IMG/VR virus record: IMGVR_UViG_3300043409_000744
Coordinates: 1 to 50,577 of that record
Direction: 5' to 3' (one strand)
From: a virus
Length of the DNA: 50,577 nt
The translations under genes and the position numbers were made by a program. Below the pieces are notes generated by a model that was not told the DNA's origin, ran no database searches, and saw only the letters and a program-made list of their open reading frames with translations. This document shows, in pieces, positions 40,158-49,957 of the stretch. How positions within the stretch are numbered: position 1 is the first letter of the stretch; every line of letters starts with the position of its first letter.

Positions 40158-42061
40158 CGCGCCATTTCCTTCAACCAGCCGAGGCCTTTTTTCTGGGGCC
40201 GCTTGGAATGGATAGCCCCGCCCCTCTTAACTTTCGTCGTGGGCGCGACAGCCGTAGTAGCCGGCTTGGCCGCAGCGGTAGGGGTGTTAAAAGCTCCAGC
40301 GCCAATGGCGGTGCCAAGAAGGGTGGTGCCAATCCCACCTATCTGCGCAAGCGTACTAGGCTTGGGGCTCGTCGTGGTCGTAGTCGTGGACGTGGGGATA
40401 TTCAGAGATCCAATCAGGCCAGCAGCCTCTTTAACCTTATTGGCCTCGTAGTCCCGCTCTTCCTTAAAATCTGAGTAGGCGAGATCTAGGGACTTATCTT
40501 CCATTGCCCGCTTCGACCCGCCGACTTGACTCAGCGTGGAGAAATCATCAGCGGACTGCTTCCTCGCCTCAGACCCTAGAGCGCTGGTAGCAGCAGAGGC
40601 CCTCATGAGCCGATCAGCATCAGCTCCGGACAATTGGCCGCTTACCTCAGCCGCACGAAGCATTCGATCAGCGTCAGCTGCGGACAGTTGCCCACTTGCC
40701 TGAGCCGCACGAATCATTCGCTCTGAATCAGCTGTGGCCAGTTCCCCGCTTGCCTGAGAAGCGCGGAGCAGCCGGTCAGCGTCAGCTGCGCCCAGAGCCC
40801 CGGCCGATTGGCCAACATCAGCGATACGACCCAGGTCGCCAAGGGCGACTGTGCCGGCGGTCTGGCCAGCTTGCAGGTTCCTTGAAGCCACGTCGCTGTA
40901 GATGTCAGAGATACCCTTGCCGACAGCCAGTTGGTTCTGGGCATCAGCGCTGGTCAAGCTACCGGCTGTCTGGCCAGCCTGCAGCTGTCGATTTGCCAAG
41001 TCCGAAGCAATGTCCGCATAGGTCTTACCCGTGGCCAGTTGACGCTGCAGATCAGACTCAGAAAGCTGACCGGCTTGCTGGGCGGCTTGGATCTGGCGAG
41101 CAGCATCAGCACCATAGATATCTGCGGCCTGACCATAGCCAGCCTGTAGCGCCCTGCTCTGCTCAGAGAGCGCTGCCTCTTGAGCGTCACGGATAGCTCG
41201 AGCGGTGAACTCGGCGCTCCGGCTACCACCAAAGGTACCGCCCCCAATGAACGTGCGGTTGACGCCAGGAAGAATGTTCTCGCGAAGATTACGACCAGCC
41301 AGTTCCCCGATACGATTGGTGACCGCTTCATTGTACGGGTTCATGTACGCGGCAGCCTGCGACGGGAACGAACCGACGCCTGCCTGAAGGTATGGGTTGG
41401 CTGCTCCAAGTGCGCTTCCGCCAGCGGCCGATTGCAAATAGGGAGAAGCCAGCGTCATAGCTCGCTCTGATGTTCCGGCCGCCAAGTACGGATTGGCAGC
41501 ACCAATCGCACTCATCGAGCCAGCCCGTTGCATGTACGGCATAGATGCGGAGACGTTCTGATCGGAGACGCCAGCGCTCAGGTATGGGGACACCGAAGAC
41601 ATCGCCCGCTCATTTGTGGCAGTGTCAAAATACTTCTGAGCGGAAGAGAGGCCACCCATACCTGGAGCAGTTGCTTGGCTAAGATAGCCTTGCGCTTGAT
41701 CATAAACACCCGGAGCAGTTCCTTGCCTAAGATAGTCTTGCGCTTGAGCAGAAGTGCCAGGCGCGGCACCTCGGCTAAGATATCCCTGCGCCTGGGCAGA
41801 AGCTGGCTGATCGACCGCTTGGCCGATATAATCCCCAGCCTGAGATAGGTACGGTTGAAAGCCGCCGATGCCAGCCTTGGCTAGGTCGAACGCTTGAGTC
41901 TCTTCTCCAGCAAACTGCGCAATACGCGGACCCTGATAGGCTTGGTAAGGCTGCTCAAGGCCGCTCAGACCACGACCAAGGACTTTGCCGTAATATTCCT
42001 GAGCCCATGCCGGTAGCTCTGTGACAGATGTCTCTGTCGTTACCGCTTTTTTCTTAGCCAT
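40154..42061 (-). CDS. Repeat-containing internal virion-type protein
   Basis: 635 residues. Early part has PYLxAG repeats (SPYLSAGVSD, NPYLAAGTSE, SPYLQSAAGG, NPYLQAGVGS). The centre has GGGTFGGSRSAEFTARAIRD, then Gln/Ala-rich helices. Residues about 415-490 contain four 18-residue repeats (ASGQLSAADADRMLRAAE type) encoded by a 54-bp tandem repeat. The C-terminal tail is basic with Thr/Pro. Helical, Ala/Gln-rich composition fits an ejection or internal core protein. Confidence 0.72.
   Translation of the reverse strand: MAKKKAVTTETSVTELPAWAQEYYGKVLGRGLSGLEQPYQAYQGPRIAQFAGEETQAFDLAKAGIGGFQPYLSQAGDYIGQAVDQPASAQAQGYLSRGAAPGTSAQAQDYLRQGTAPGVYDQAQGYLSQATAPGMGGLSSAQKYFDTATNERAMSSVSPYLSAGVSDQNVSASMPYMQRAGSMSAIGAANPYLAAGTSERAMTLASPYLQSAAGGSALGAANPYLQAGVGSFPSQAAAYMNPYNEAVTNRIGELAGRNLRENILPGVNRTFIGGGTFGGSRSAEFTARAIRDAQEAALSEQSRALQAGYGQAADIYGADAARQIQAAQQAGQLSESDLQRQLATGKTYADIASDLANRQLQAGQTAGSLTSADAQNQLAVGKGISDIYSDVASRNLQAGQTAGTVALGDLGRIADVGQSAGALGAADADRLLRASQASGELATADSERMIRAAQASGQLSAADADRMLRAAEVSGQLSGADADRLMRASAATSALGSEARKQSADDFSTLSQVGGSKRAMEDKSLDLAYSDFKEERDYEANKVKEAAGLIGSLNIPTSTTTTTTSPKPSTLAQIGGIGTTLLGTAIGAGAFNTPTAAAKPATTAVAPTTKVKRGGAIHSKRPQKKGLGWLKEMAR
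40597..40812 (-). repeat. 54-bp tandem repeat inside the internal protein gene
   Basis: About four diverged copies, with CCGCACGAA at 40651 and again at 40705 (exactly 54 bp apart), encode the 18-residue SGxLxxADxxRMxRAA repeats. The reading frame is preserved, so the repeat is structural rather than degenerate. Confidence 0.6.
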
Positions 42062-43329
42062 CAGATCTGCCCACCCACAGCCTTAAGCATATGGTCAATC
42101 CCCTTCTGGGGCTTCGCAATGCTCTTAACATTTTTTCTGCCAGCCTGCGCGCGAACCATTTTGCGCATCTTATCCAGACGACGGACACCTTCGTTGGTGG
42201 ATCCATCGCCCAGGTCGGCAACATCCTGGGCACTCCAGACGTACTCGCCGTCAGAGAGCCAAGCAGGGATCTTGTCCTCTTGGCCGCTACCAATACCTCG
42301 AACATGGCCGGGGCCTTGATGGCCGCCGCCCTTAGCGTAGGCAACTAGGTGATCCGTCTGATCGTCCTTGTCGAAATCCTCAGCCTCGCCGCCGTCCTTG
42401 TATTCATAGGCCGGGTCGGCACCGACCGTCTTCTCGGGAGCCTTGAGCGCATAAGCCATAGGATCGTAGGGCTTGAAGAATTTGTGCTGGCCACCCTTCT
42501 GCCCGTAGGTGCGGGGGTCGAAGTCGTAGGCCGTCTGCTCACGAGGGGCACTGTTGTATTTCAGGGTATCCTTGGCCGTGAGGATGCCTGGGGTCGCGGG
42601 CGCTGCGGAACCCTGAGACGAACTACTACCTTTGGGGCCAAAGACTTTCGAAGCTAGGGCGCTAGCTCCAGCCGTTGCCGCAGCAGAACCGATCTTGGTC
42701 GCCAGCAATGCCTTGGCACCCGTTAGCAAAGCCGGGATGAACTGGAAGAAATGCTCAGGCAGACCCGTCTGCGGATTCCGCGTCTCTGGCCCGAACATAT
42801 CGCGCATAGCTTCGCGTTCGACCGGGTTGACGTGAACCAGTTCGCTGTCTCCATAGCGACCAGCATTCTGCAGCTTATGTGCCGCGTCCACCAATCCGCC
42901 CTTGGCGTAGCTTGCGCTAGGTTCTTCCGGACCCCCTGAGGTCAGGCCTGACTGGGAGACATTGGGCATCTGCGTTGGAGGCGCATTGCTGATGGCGGTG
43001 AGCGGCTGGGCCGGCGGAACACCTAGGGTGTAGGGGCTACCCTGCTGGGTTGCAGGCTGCGCGCCAATGTCAACAGGCGACGGCATTGGGCTGGGAATAA
43101 CCGAACCATTAATACCGTCAACGCCCATCGGAGTAGTCGATTGCGTGTATGGACTTTGGGCGTAAGGGTTCTGGCCCGTCGTGCTGGCATATGGATAATT
43201 GCCCAGCCCACGGTATGGGTAGTTGGGCTGACCGCTCAGGCCGAAGCTATTGTCCTGAAACTGAGGCACACGGCTCTGCATAGGCGGAAACATGTTGCCC
43301 ATCGCATAAGGGGGACGAGAGTATTCCAT
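42061..43329 (-). CDS. Virion protein with conserved LSDGEYVWSAQDVADLGDG tail
   Basis: 422 residues. N-terminal Tyr/Pro/Gln-rich repeats (NYPYRGLG, NPYAQSPYTQ), an Ala-rich membrane-like segment around 200-230, and a C-terminal domain with EDKIPAWLSDGEYVWSAQDV followed by ADLGDGSTNEGVRRLDKMRK. I recognise the SDGEYVxSAxDVaxLGdGS motif as conserved in internal proteins of podoviruses. Function unknown; probable virion component. Confidence 0.75.
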   Translation of the reverse strand: MEYSRPPYAMGNMFPPMQSRVPQFQDNSFGLSGQPNYPYRGLGNYPYASTTGQNPYAQSPYTQSTTPMGVDGINGSVIPSPMPSPVDIGAQPATQQGSPYTLGVPPAQPLTAISNAPPTQMPNVSQSGLTSGGPEEPSASYAKGGLVDAAHKLQNAGRYGDSELVHVNPVEREAMRDMFGPETRNPQTGLPEHFFQFIPALLTGAKALLATKIGSAAATAGASALASKVFGPKGSSSSQGSAAPATPGILTAKDTLKYNSAPREQTAYDFDPRTYGQKGGQHKFFKPYDPMAYALKAPEKTVGADPAYEYKDGGEAEDFDKDDQTDHLVAYAKGGGHQGPGHVRGIGSGQEDKIPAWLSDGEYVWSAQDVADLGDGSTNEGVRRLDKMRKMVRAQAGRKNVKSIAKPQKGIDHMLKAVGGQI

Positions 43330-43332
43330 TTC

Positions 43333-43575
43333 CTATGACCCCGAATTCATAGCGCCGTTAAACCGAATGGCCCAATCTTTCCAATCCTTGAACTGATAAG
43401 GATCAGGAGCCCCTGCCTGGGAGATCCCATTGAGGGAGAGTAAGCCAGCACCCCAGCTTTGCCAATCATCCTCGCTAAACGCTCGAGCGACCACGCCGAA
43501 CTCGGACAAGTCCGGGTACATGTAATCCGCCCACTCAACGAAGGTCTTAACGATTCGAGGATCAATGCCGATCAT
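43333..43575 (-). CDS. Small virion-cluster protein
   Basis: 80 residues, Trp-rich: IVKTFVEWADYMYPDLSEFG, then WQSWGAGLLSLNG and FKDWKDWAIRFNG. It starts on the last base of the nozzle-like gene. Function unknown; probably a small structural or assembly protein. Confidence 0.65.
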   Translation of the reverse strand: MIGIDPRIVKTFVEWADYMYPDLSEFGVVARAFSEDDWQSWGAGLLSLNGISQAGAPDPYQFKDWKDWAIRFNGAMNSGS

Positions 43576-45101
43576 CAGGACTGGTACCTTCCATCGCCGC
43601 GAGAGATGTGGCCCAGAACCTGACCCATCTGATAGTCGCCTCCCACGGTGTTGCTGTCGAACCGGAAGCGCATCTCGCGCCTCTGCTCCTTGAAGTACAC
43701 CACCTGTTCGTAGGACTCGTTGGCCACAGCCGGGAAGGTCTTGACGGGGCCGGCAACCTCGGGCGATCGAGCGTTGATGCGACCCGTGACTCTGACCTGC
43801 ATGTCCCCAGATTGAACGAAGTCAGGCTCAATCAGTTCAATGCGCAGCGCTGTATCGCTAGGCTGCGGAGAGAGCAGCGCCGTGATGTCACTGGTTTCAA
43901 AGTAGCTATGGACCGCGTTGAGGCTCTGGCCATCGATCTCATCGACGCCGCTCTCATGACGCCACAGTTTGTAAGCACCCCCAAACCCAGAAGGTTCCAC
44001 CCCAGTCAGGAGCGGAGAGTGGAAAACTTGGGCATAGACGCCGGCTGACCGACCACCATTCGGAAGCTCCGTGTCGTACCAGGTTTTTTCCCGCACATTG
44101 TAAATGATGGCGTGGGTGCATTCCGTGGCGTTTCCACGCGGGTAGCACCACCAGATCTCGCCGTAGCGCGGAACCTTGTAGGCAAAGATCTTGTTGGCAT
44201 ACTCGGTGTTAAGGCCATCAAAGAAATAATTGATGTTCATATTGTTATCCACTTCCTGGACAACGCCGCTGTACATCAGGAAGCGATCAATGCCGATCCA
44301 GAAGAAGATGCCGTCGTACTCGATGATGCCATTTACAGCGAGGATTGAGGACGAGGCCGTGATGGTGTCGAAGGAAAACACATCGGCGGCGCCTGTGTAG
44401 GTCGCACGGATCAGACGATCTAGCGTCCAGATCAAACCCGCCGGAGACTGACCACCACCTCGCAGCGGCAGTATCTTCACCACCTTGGACGAATCGATAA
44501 ACGCATTACCCGCATCTCCGGTGGAGAAGTTGGTAGGGTCGTTTGCGTCAGACCACTGCACATAGCCGTTCGTGCCGTACACGAACAGGTACGGATGTAG
44601 GGCGCAGACGCCACCAGATACCAAGATTCCCGTGATGTCGGTCAGCGCCGTGGTGTCGTAGTAGTCGCCAATGTAGACCTGCTGATCGACATTGTTGGAG
44701 ATATCCATGCTGGTGTTGGTAGCCACCGCAACCAGAGAAGACGCGGCACCGGCACCGTCGTAGATAGCGTCGAACTGCCAAGTGAAATCGTCACCCCCGG
44801 TGTAGCCAACCGGCGTTCTATCAACCGGCGCGCTGGTGTTTCCCAGGGTATCAACCGTCAACTGTTCCAGCCCAGCCCCGTACCCGAGATGGGTATAGGT
44901 AAAATTGTTCTGAGCCTGCGTACTCATCTGGCGAACGATGCCGCCGACAAAATTATTGATCTGGCGATAGCCGCCGATCTTACGCGGTAATCCGCGCTGC
45001 CAGCGCACCCACTGACCATCAACATAGGCATCGCCTTCAAAGCGGGTTCCGTCCCGCTTGATGCCTGGCTGCGACCTGATCTGGATGATGTCTGTGGGCA
45101 T
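43575..45101 (-). CDS. Tail nozzle / hub-like protein
   Basis: 508 residues from the ATG at 45101 (TAATG overlap); the longer ORF is rejected. IQIRSQPGIKRDGTRFEGDA and YVDGQWVRWQRGLPRKIGGY open a beta-propeller-like body with many blade-like strands (LHPYLFVYGTNGYVQWSDAN, EIWWCYPRGNATECTHAIIY). This matches the P22 gp10-like packaged-DNA stabilising/nozzle family of short-tailed phages, which closes the tail below the adaptor ring. Assigned by pattern. Confidence 0.65.
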   Translation of the reverse strand: MPTDIIQIRSQPGIKRDGTRFEGDAYVDGQWVRWQRGLPRKIGGYRQINNFVGGIVRQMSTQAQNNFTYTHLGYGAGLEQLTVDTLGNTSAPVDRTPVGYTGGDDFTWQFDAIYDGAGAASSLVAVATNTSMDISNNVDQQVYIGDYYDTTALTDITGILVSGGVCALHPYLFVYGTNGYVQWSDANDPTNFSTGDAGNAFIDSSKVVKILPLRGGGQSPAGLIWTLDRLIRATYTGAADVFSFDTITASSSILAVNGIIEYDGIFFWIGIDRFLMYSGVVQEVDNNMNINYFFDGLNTEYANKIFAYKVPRYGEIWWCYPRGNATECTHAIIYNVREKTWYDTELPNGGRSAGVYAQVFHSPLLTGVEPSGFGGAYKLWRHESGVDEIDGQSLNAVHSYFETSDITALLSPQPSDTALRIELIEPDFVQSGDMQVRVTGRINARSPEVAGPVKTFPAVANESYEQVVYFKEQRREMRFRFDSNTVGGDYQMGQVLGHISRGDGRYQS

Positions 45102-46978
45102 TAGACGAATGGGGTGACAGAGGCGAGGACGGTAAAGGTGGCAGCTCCGGTTTTGATGACGGTGTAGGTGTAGACGTTGATGCTGGAGACGGTGCCCGAA
45201 GAAGGCACTGAACTCTGCCACTTCGTCGTGACGCCGACCGTTGTGCCGTCCACCTGCACGGCACTGTTGTAGTACGCGGTAGCCCCTTGTGTAACGAGGA
45301 AGGCCGCCGTGATACTTTCACCCGTCGCCATCGCCGTGTTGAGTGTCGTGCCCGATGAGGCGCGCAGGTTTGTCGTCCAGTTCCCAGAGGCATCGGACGT
45401 GTAGTAGAGGACGCTCTGCGTTGTGATGTCGTAATTGATGGTGCCCGTCGCAGCCGTGGCACTGATCGTGGCTGTCTCCAGGGCGTTGACGAGCTTTGCC
45501 GCCAAGACGCTGGTCGAGCCGGTGAACGTCTGCTTGCCCGTCCACGGGCTGGCTGCCGTGTAGTCAAGCGCAATCGTGCCGGTGGAGGTGATCGTACCAC
45601 CCGTCAGGCCGGTGCCCGCCGTAATGCTGGTTACGGTGCCGCCAGTGGCAGGAGCCGATGACACCCACGCGGAGCCGGTAGACGTAAGTACGTTACCGAC
45701 TGTGCCAGATGAAGTCAGGCCCGTTCCCCCTTGGGCAGCGGACAGCGGCGTCGTAAGACCACTCAAGGAAGTGATGTCGCTATTGGCACCGTCAGCGGCA
45801 CCACCAATAGCCGTTCGCGCCGCCGCCGCACTCGCCGCCGTAAAGACTGCGATGCCCACGGATGTTCCGCCCAAATTAACACGAGCACCTGATGCAGTCG
45901 TAGACCCGGTGCCCCCTTGGTTAATGGCAACCGGAATCGATATGGTGGACGTGTCGGCATCCACGACGTTCGTGCCATCGCAGAACATAATGGCGCGGGA
46001 CGCATTAGCGAGCGTGACGCCAGTCCCGGCCGCCGTCTTGATTGTGATGGTGTAGGGCGCAGAAGCTAGATCGGTATCATTTCCCACCCAGTATTGTTGG
46101 ATGGTGCCGGGGACGATGATGTCCATATCGCCAGTGATGGTGCCACCGAAACTGTACGAGATTCGGTTCAGGTTCGCCCCAGCAAGGGTGTACGGGCTTG
46201 TCTCGCTGGTCAGGTCGATTGACACATAGTCGAAGGCGAAAGCCACCGATTGACCGAAGCCAATGCTGAAGAAGTTAGTGCCGTCGCACAGGATGGTTGC
46301 GCTGTCCCCTGGGTTAAAAGACAGGGAACCACCGCCGTTGATCAGCTGTCCTCCAACCGCAGGCACAACGCTAACGGCGCCGCTGCCGCTGTTGCGGATG
46401 TTCACGAACCAATCGTTGCCCAGAGTGGACGATGAGGTCAGCGTCAACGTGCCAGCGCCGCCAGTCCAGATGATCGCCGTGGATCGATCAGGATCATTCA
46501 AGACATAGTTGCTGCTGATGGAGACGGCTTCCATCGATTGATTCAGCGTGGTGTTGATCGCCTTGATTCCGTACCCAGCAAGAGATCCAGCGGTCGCGGA
46601 CGACGTTCCAGCGCCATACTGCGTGACACGCCAAGTGCCATTAACGGTCGTGTTATCGATCAGGTAGACTTGGTACGACAAGCCCGACGCCACCGTCGTG
46701 ATGGTGTTGCCGCCGTTATCGGCGATCGTGAACGTATAAGACCCGGCGTTAAAGAAAAGCTGGGTCTGTCCAACACTGACCTGATCGGCCGGCGGCATCG
46801 TGATCGTAAGGCTGGCAGCCGAAGGCGTGACATCCATGATCTCGGCGACGACGTTGGTGTCAGTGGCTAGTTCGGTGGGCCAAGCGAACGTGACATTGGC
46901 CGTAAGTGCAACGGCTCGATAGCTAACCGAAGCCGGATAGATAACCGTGCCACCAAAGGTGTTAGTGAATGAGGGCAT
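45101..46978 (-). CDS. Tail fibre / appendage protein
   Basis: 625 residues, very rich in Gly, Thr, Ser and Ala. IPVAINQGGTGSTTASGARV, AAARTAIGGAADGAN and AAQGGTGLTSSGTVG are typical fibre-shaft repeats (GGTGxTTxxxAR). The N-terminal half has beta-rich modules and may attach to the tail. The C-terminal 120 residues would be the receptor-binding tip. No chaperone or depolymerase motif seen. Confidence 0.8.
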   Translation of the reverse strand: MPSFTNTFGGTVIYPASVSYRAVALTANVTFAWPTELATDTNVVAEIMDVTPSAASLTITMPPADQVSVGQTQLFFNAGSYTFTIADNGGNTITTVASGLSYQVYLIDNTTVNGTWRVTQYGAGTSSATAGSLAGYGIKAINTTLNQSMEAVSISSNYVLNDPDRSTAIIWTGGAGTLTLTSSSTLGNDWFVNIRNSGSGAVSVVPAVGGQLINGGGSLSFNPGDSATILCDGTNFFSIGFGQSVAFAFDYVSIDLTSETSPYTLAGANLNRISYSFGGTITGDMDIIVPGTIQQYWVGNDTDLASAPYTITIKTAAGTGVTLANASRAIMFCDGTNVVDADTSTISIPVAINQGGTGSTTASGARVNLGGTSVGIAVFTAASAAAARTAIGGAADGANSDITSLSGLTTPLSAAQGGTGLTSSGTVGNVLTSTGSAWVSSAPATGGTVTSITAGTGLTGGTITSTGTIALDYTAASPWTGKQTFTGSTSVLAAKLVNALETATISATAATGTINYDITTQSVLYYTSDASGNWTTNLRASSGTTLNTAMATGESITAAFLVTQGATAYYNSAVQVDGTTVGVTTKWQSSVPSSGTVSSINVYTYTVIKTGAATFTVLASVTPFV

Positions 46979-46980
46979 CG

Positions 46981-47634
46981 TTAGTCTTCTCTTCGGATGA
47001 TGGAGCGGTCAACGATCTGGCGAATATCCTCACCATTGAGTGAAGCGATTGAGCGGCCGAGGAAGCCCTCCCAGACTTTGATCTGATCGTCGTTCTTCAG
47101 GAACGGAGCGGCCTCAAGGAGGGAGGCGTAGAGCAGCGCGTCCGGGGCGTATTCGGTGAACCAATTGGTCTGCAGGGTGATGTCCAGCAGCGCCGGCAGT
47201 TCGTAGTAGATCACCTCGTATGGGTAATTATCGTCGGGCGTGGGCGCGATGAGCCAGTTGCTGTAGTCGTAGTCGGCGTAAAAACGTGGCTCTTCGGTTT
47301 CCGTCTGATTCGGCCAATAGAGTCGCAGATACTCATAGGCTCGAGGGTATATTTCCTTGAGCGTGTTGTACCCGGCTCCGGTTCCGATCCGCATACTCAC
47401 CGTCTCACGCCAACGGTTCGGCTTGGCGTAGGCCACAACCGCTGTGGTCATAGTTCCAGATACGACCGTGACGGTCCCTTGGATCTTGAGTTCGCGGGCG
47501 AGCCTGCGCTCAGCCAGATTGATCAGCTGCGGAAGCTGCTCATAGACAGTGGGATCGGTAGCCAGCGTTGCGCCGCGCTCAAGGTAAGCACGCATGTCGT
47601 TCAGCAGGCTGTTGTAGGTCATTGCTGTAGGCAT
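46981..47634 (-). CDS. Adaptor protein (SU10-adaptor / gp4-like)
   Basis: 217 residues. YNSLLNDMRAYLERGATLAT, then PQLINLAERRLARELKIQGT and PNRWRETVSMRIGTG. The INLAERRxxRELxI helix followed by a beta domain and helical C-terminus is the pattern of the SU10-type adaptor ring of short-tailed phages. Second adaptor-like gene in the genome; the gene at 659-1345 is the other. GGATAGAAG precedes the ATG. Confidence 0.75.
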   Translation of the reverse strand: MPTAMTYNSLLNDMRAYLERGATLATDPTVYEQLPQLINLAERRLARELKIQGTVTVVSGTMTTAVVAYAKPNRWRETVSMRIGTGAGYNTLKEIYPRAYEYLRLYWPNQTETEEPRFYADYDYSNWLIAPTPDDNYPYEVIYYELPALLDITLQTNWFTEYAPDALLYASLLEAAPFLKNDDQIKVWEGFLGRSIASLNGEDIRQIVDRSIIRRED

Positions 47635-47646
47635 GGCTTCTATCCG

Positions 47647-48012
47647 CTACCTCAGATTACGCAGCTTGTAGATTGCCGACAGGTACACCCCACTGAGGTT
47701 GTCGATGAGATTGGCGATCGCGCGATTACCTCTGCAGATCGACTCGTGGTTCTTCTCAATCCAAACAGCGTCGGCCTCGAGCATCTTCAGGATGTCACCA
47801 GAGCCACTGGATTGTGGGGCCGGGATGCTCTTGATGAGTTCAAAAGCGCCCTGATAGGCCTCGACCACAGGATCAAGAGCGTCGATCACGTTGTCGTAGA
47901 ACCTACCAAGGGCCTTGTGCTTTGCGTAGCTGCCAGCACCAGTCGCACGCCAATGGGCGAAGTGCGCCACGTTTCGCGTAAAGAAGACACGACTGATAAG
48001 CTCTTCGATCAT
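47647..48012 (-). CDS. DUF5856-like protein
   Basis: 121 residues from the ATG at 48012. MIEELISRVFFTRNVAHFAH, then ALGRFYDNVIDALDPVVEAY and LIDNLSGVYLSAIYKLRNL. The four-helix pattern with MIEEL...RNxAHxAHW...HxALGxFYD is that of DUF5856 proteins of phages, a Dps/ferritin-like helical bundle by appearance. Function unknown. A longer start at 48051 lacks a good ribosome-binding site. Confidence 0.75.
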   Translation of the reverse strand: MIEELISRVFFTRNVAHFAHWRATGAGSYAKHKALGRFYDNVIDALDPVVEAYQGAFELIKSIPAPQSSGSGDILKMLEADAVWIEKNHESICRGNRAIANLIDNLSGVYLSAIYKLRNLR

Positions 48013-48066
48013 CGTAAAGCCCCGGCAACCACCCTTGATCCGGGGTGGCATACATAAAATACCACG

Positions 48067-49782
48067 TTAATCTACCGCCTGTCTTCCAGCTTCTTCCAGC
48101 AAGAGGAGGTTCTGGCGCATCCGGGTATCGTCGGGGTTCTTCTCAACCGCAATCTTGGCCTGCTCAAGAGCCACGCCTGACATCTTCATATTGAATGCAG
48201 CCACTGAAGCCAGGTCGTGAGGCCACGCACCCCAGACAGCCACATCGTTCGTAAACGTCGTGTCGCGTGTATCAATGCGAAGGGCCGACATGGCAGCACC
48301 GAAGCACTCCTCCCAGCGGCCATCGTTGTGGGCCTGCTGCGCCAATTCACACCAAGCCTCTCTGGTGTGCGGATCCTCAATCACAGCCTTCCTTGCCCAA
48401 GCGACAGCGTCGCTCTTCTGGCCGAGGGCCGCGCAGCATCGCGCCATAGTCCGCATGGCGTAGCAGCGCTCCTTGTTCCAGGTTGCCCCCGGAAGGCTGA
48501 GGAAACGATTGAACTCAGCTAGGGAGTGATCCCATCGCTGCGTGAAATAGAGTTCTCTGGCGTAGTAGAAGCTGTAGCGGTGGCTCTGCGGATCCTCAGC
48601 GGCCGCCGCGAACAGCATATCCAGATACTGCCCACGGCTCTTCGTAACGTCCGGAAGGTGGGTGGCTAGCACTTTGTCTGTGCCGGCGAACCGCTCTTCA
48701 ATCCGATCAGCGCAGGGGTACTCGTGGCACAGGTGTTTCCAGACGTACCCATGACGCGCGTGAATCTTTTCATGGACAATGATGTAGCCGGATCCGCAAT
48801 CGAAGCCGTACCGCAGACGGGTGATGCCGTGGGTCCAGAGGCGCTCGACCTCTTCTCGCCAACCTGGCTCAAGAATCTCGTCCATATCCAGCGACACGCA
48901 GATATCAATGTCGGCCGGAATCAGGGACAGGGCCGCATTGCGCGCCGCATCAAAGCGCCAGGGAGAGATATGGATCTGGTGAACCTGCGTTCCAAACAGC
49001 TTGCTTGCGATCTCCACCGTGCGGTCGGTGCTGCCAGTGTCGGCAATGAGAACTAGGTCCGCCTCTGACGCCGAGTTCCAGAATCTCTCGACGTGCTTCT
49101 CTTCATCCTTAGCGATGGCATAGACGCAGATCTTGGGCTTCTCGCGAACCATATGGGGTAGCCACTCCTTAACGAGTTCTGGCTTGTTTTGCTGCAGCCA
49201 GGGAAACGCATCGTTGGTAAGCGCCGTGGCATCGTGGCCGATCGTCTGAGAGCCAGCATGGTGGACGTAGGCCGGCGAGACGAAGTGCTTGAACCCAAGA
49301 GCGTTGAGCGCCTCGCAGATCACATCGTCCGAGTACCAGTTCAACGGTGGAAACCGAGCAGCCTGGAAGGCCTTCTTCGAGATCCAAGCCAGCAGCGGAG
49401 AGACGGCGCGAACCTGACGCACCTCGTTAGATTGAACGTGGGCTATGTTCTGATCAACGCGGACGTTGTCCGACATTGTGGCCACGAACCCGAGCATATC
49501 GCCGTGCTGAGTCTTCAGCGCCGCGACATCAGCCATGAGCCTGGCCATCGTATAGGGGGTTAGAACGATGTCGTCATTGGCAATCAGGATCTCATCGTGA
49601 TCCTTGAAAGCCTCGTCCATCGCATCGTTGTAGGCCTCCCCGAATGTGCGGAGAGGCCCTTCAGAAACGAGCAGCCAATGGTCAGGTGCGTGTGCCTTGA
49701 CGCTGGCAGTTAAAACGGGGACGCAGTTTCCATTGACCGTGCAGACGACGATCGGTGGTGTTAGCTGAGAATCTAGCGCCAC
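48067..49782 (-). CDS. Glycosyltransferase fused to TPR repeats
   Basis: 571 residues with two glycosyltransferase-like halves. Residues 1-210 (TPPIVVCTVNGNCVPVLTAS, EILIANDDIVLTPYTM) show a GT-A-like nucleotide-sugar motif with DD. Residues 215-330 are a GT family-2 domain: ICVYAIAKDEEKHVERFWNS, VLIADTGSTDRTVEIASKLF and CVSLDMDEILEPGWREEVER. The C-terminal 180 residues are TPR-like (SLAEFNRFLSLPGATWNKER). It could glycosylate virion proteins or host surface sugars. No signal peptide. Confidence 0.85.
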   Translation of the reverse strand: MALDSQLTPPIVVCTVNGNCVPVLTASVKAHAPDHWLLVSEGPLRTFGEAYNDAMDEAFKDHDEILIANDDIVLTPYTMARLMADVAALKTQHGDMLGFVATMSDNVRVDQNIAHVQSNEVRQVRAVSPLLAWISKKAFQAARFPPLNWYSDDVICEALNALGFKHFVSPAYVHHAGSQTIGHDATALTNDAFPWLQQNKPELVKEWLPHMVREKPKICVYAIAKDEEKHVERFWNSASEADLVLIADTGSTDRTVEIASKLFGTQVHQIHISPWRFDAARNAALSLIPADIDICVSLDMDEILEPGWREEVERLWTHGITRLRYGFDCGSGYIIVHEKIHARHGYVWKHLCHEYPCADRIEERFAGTDKVLATHLPDVTKSRGQYLDMLFAAAAEDPQSHRYSFYYARELYFTQRWDHSLAEFNRFLSLPGATWNKERCYAMRTMARCCAALGQKSDAVAWARKAVIEDPHTREAWCELAQQAHNDGRWEECFGAAMSALRIDTRDTTFTNDVAVWGAWPHDLASVAAFNMKMSGVALEQAKIAVEKNPDDTRMRQNLLLLEEAGRQAVD

Positions 49783-49785
49783 CCG

Positions 49786-49947
49786 TTACCGCATGCCGCT
49801 GCGCAGGGTCGCACCCAGAAGCGCCGTGACAGCCAGTTGCGCTGCCTGCATGGCAGTAGCGTCGCCCGTGGCATAACTTGCGCCTGCGCCGAGGACCGAC
49901 ATGGCCGCCACGACGTAGGTCTTCTTACCGCGTAGGATACCAAACAT
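49786..49947 (-). CDS. Holin-like small membrane protein
   Basis: 53 residues from the ATG at 49947 (AAGGAGAC upstream). A basic start, MFGILRGKKTYVVAAMSVLG, runs into a first transmembrane segment, and QAAQLAVTALLGATLRSGMR forms a second short hydrophobic stretch. Proteins of the MFxxLxGKKTYxVA type are frequent in phages and are sometimes proposed as holins. No endolysin gene is recognisable nearby or elsewhere. Confidence 0.6.
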   Translation of the reverse strand: MFGILRGKKTYVVAAMSVLGAGASYATGDATAMQAAQLAVTALLGATLRSGMR

Positions 49948-49957
49948 AGTCGTCTCC

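Noticed and set aside
43575-45221. 548-residue version of the nozzle-like gene
   Set aside because: The extra 40 residues overlap the fibre gene and are His/Arg-rich shadow sequence; the ATG at 45101 has the TAATG overlap typical of this genome.
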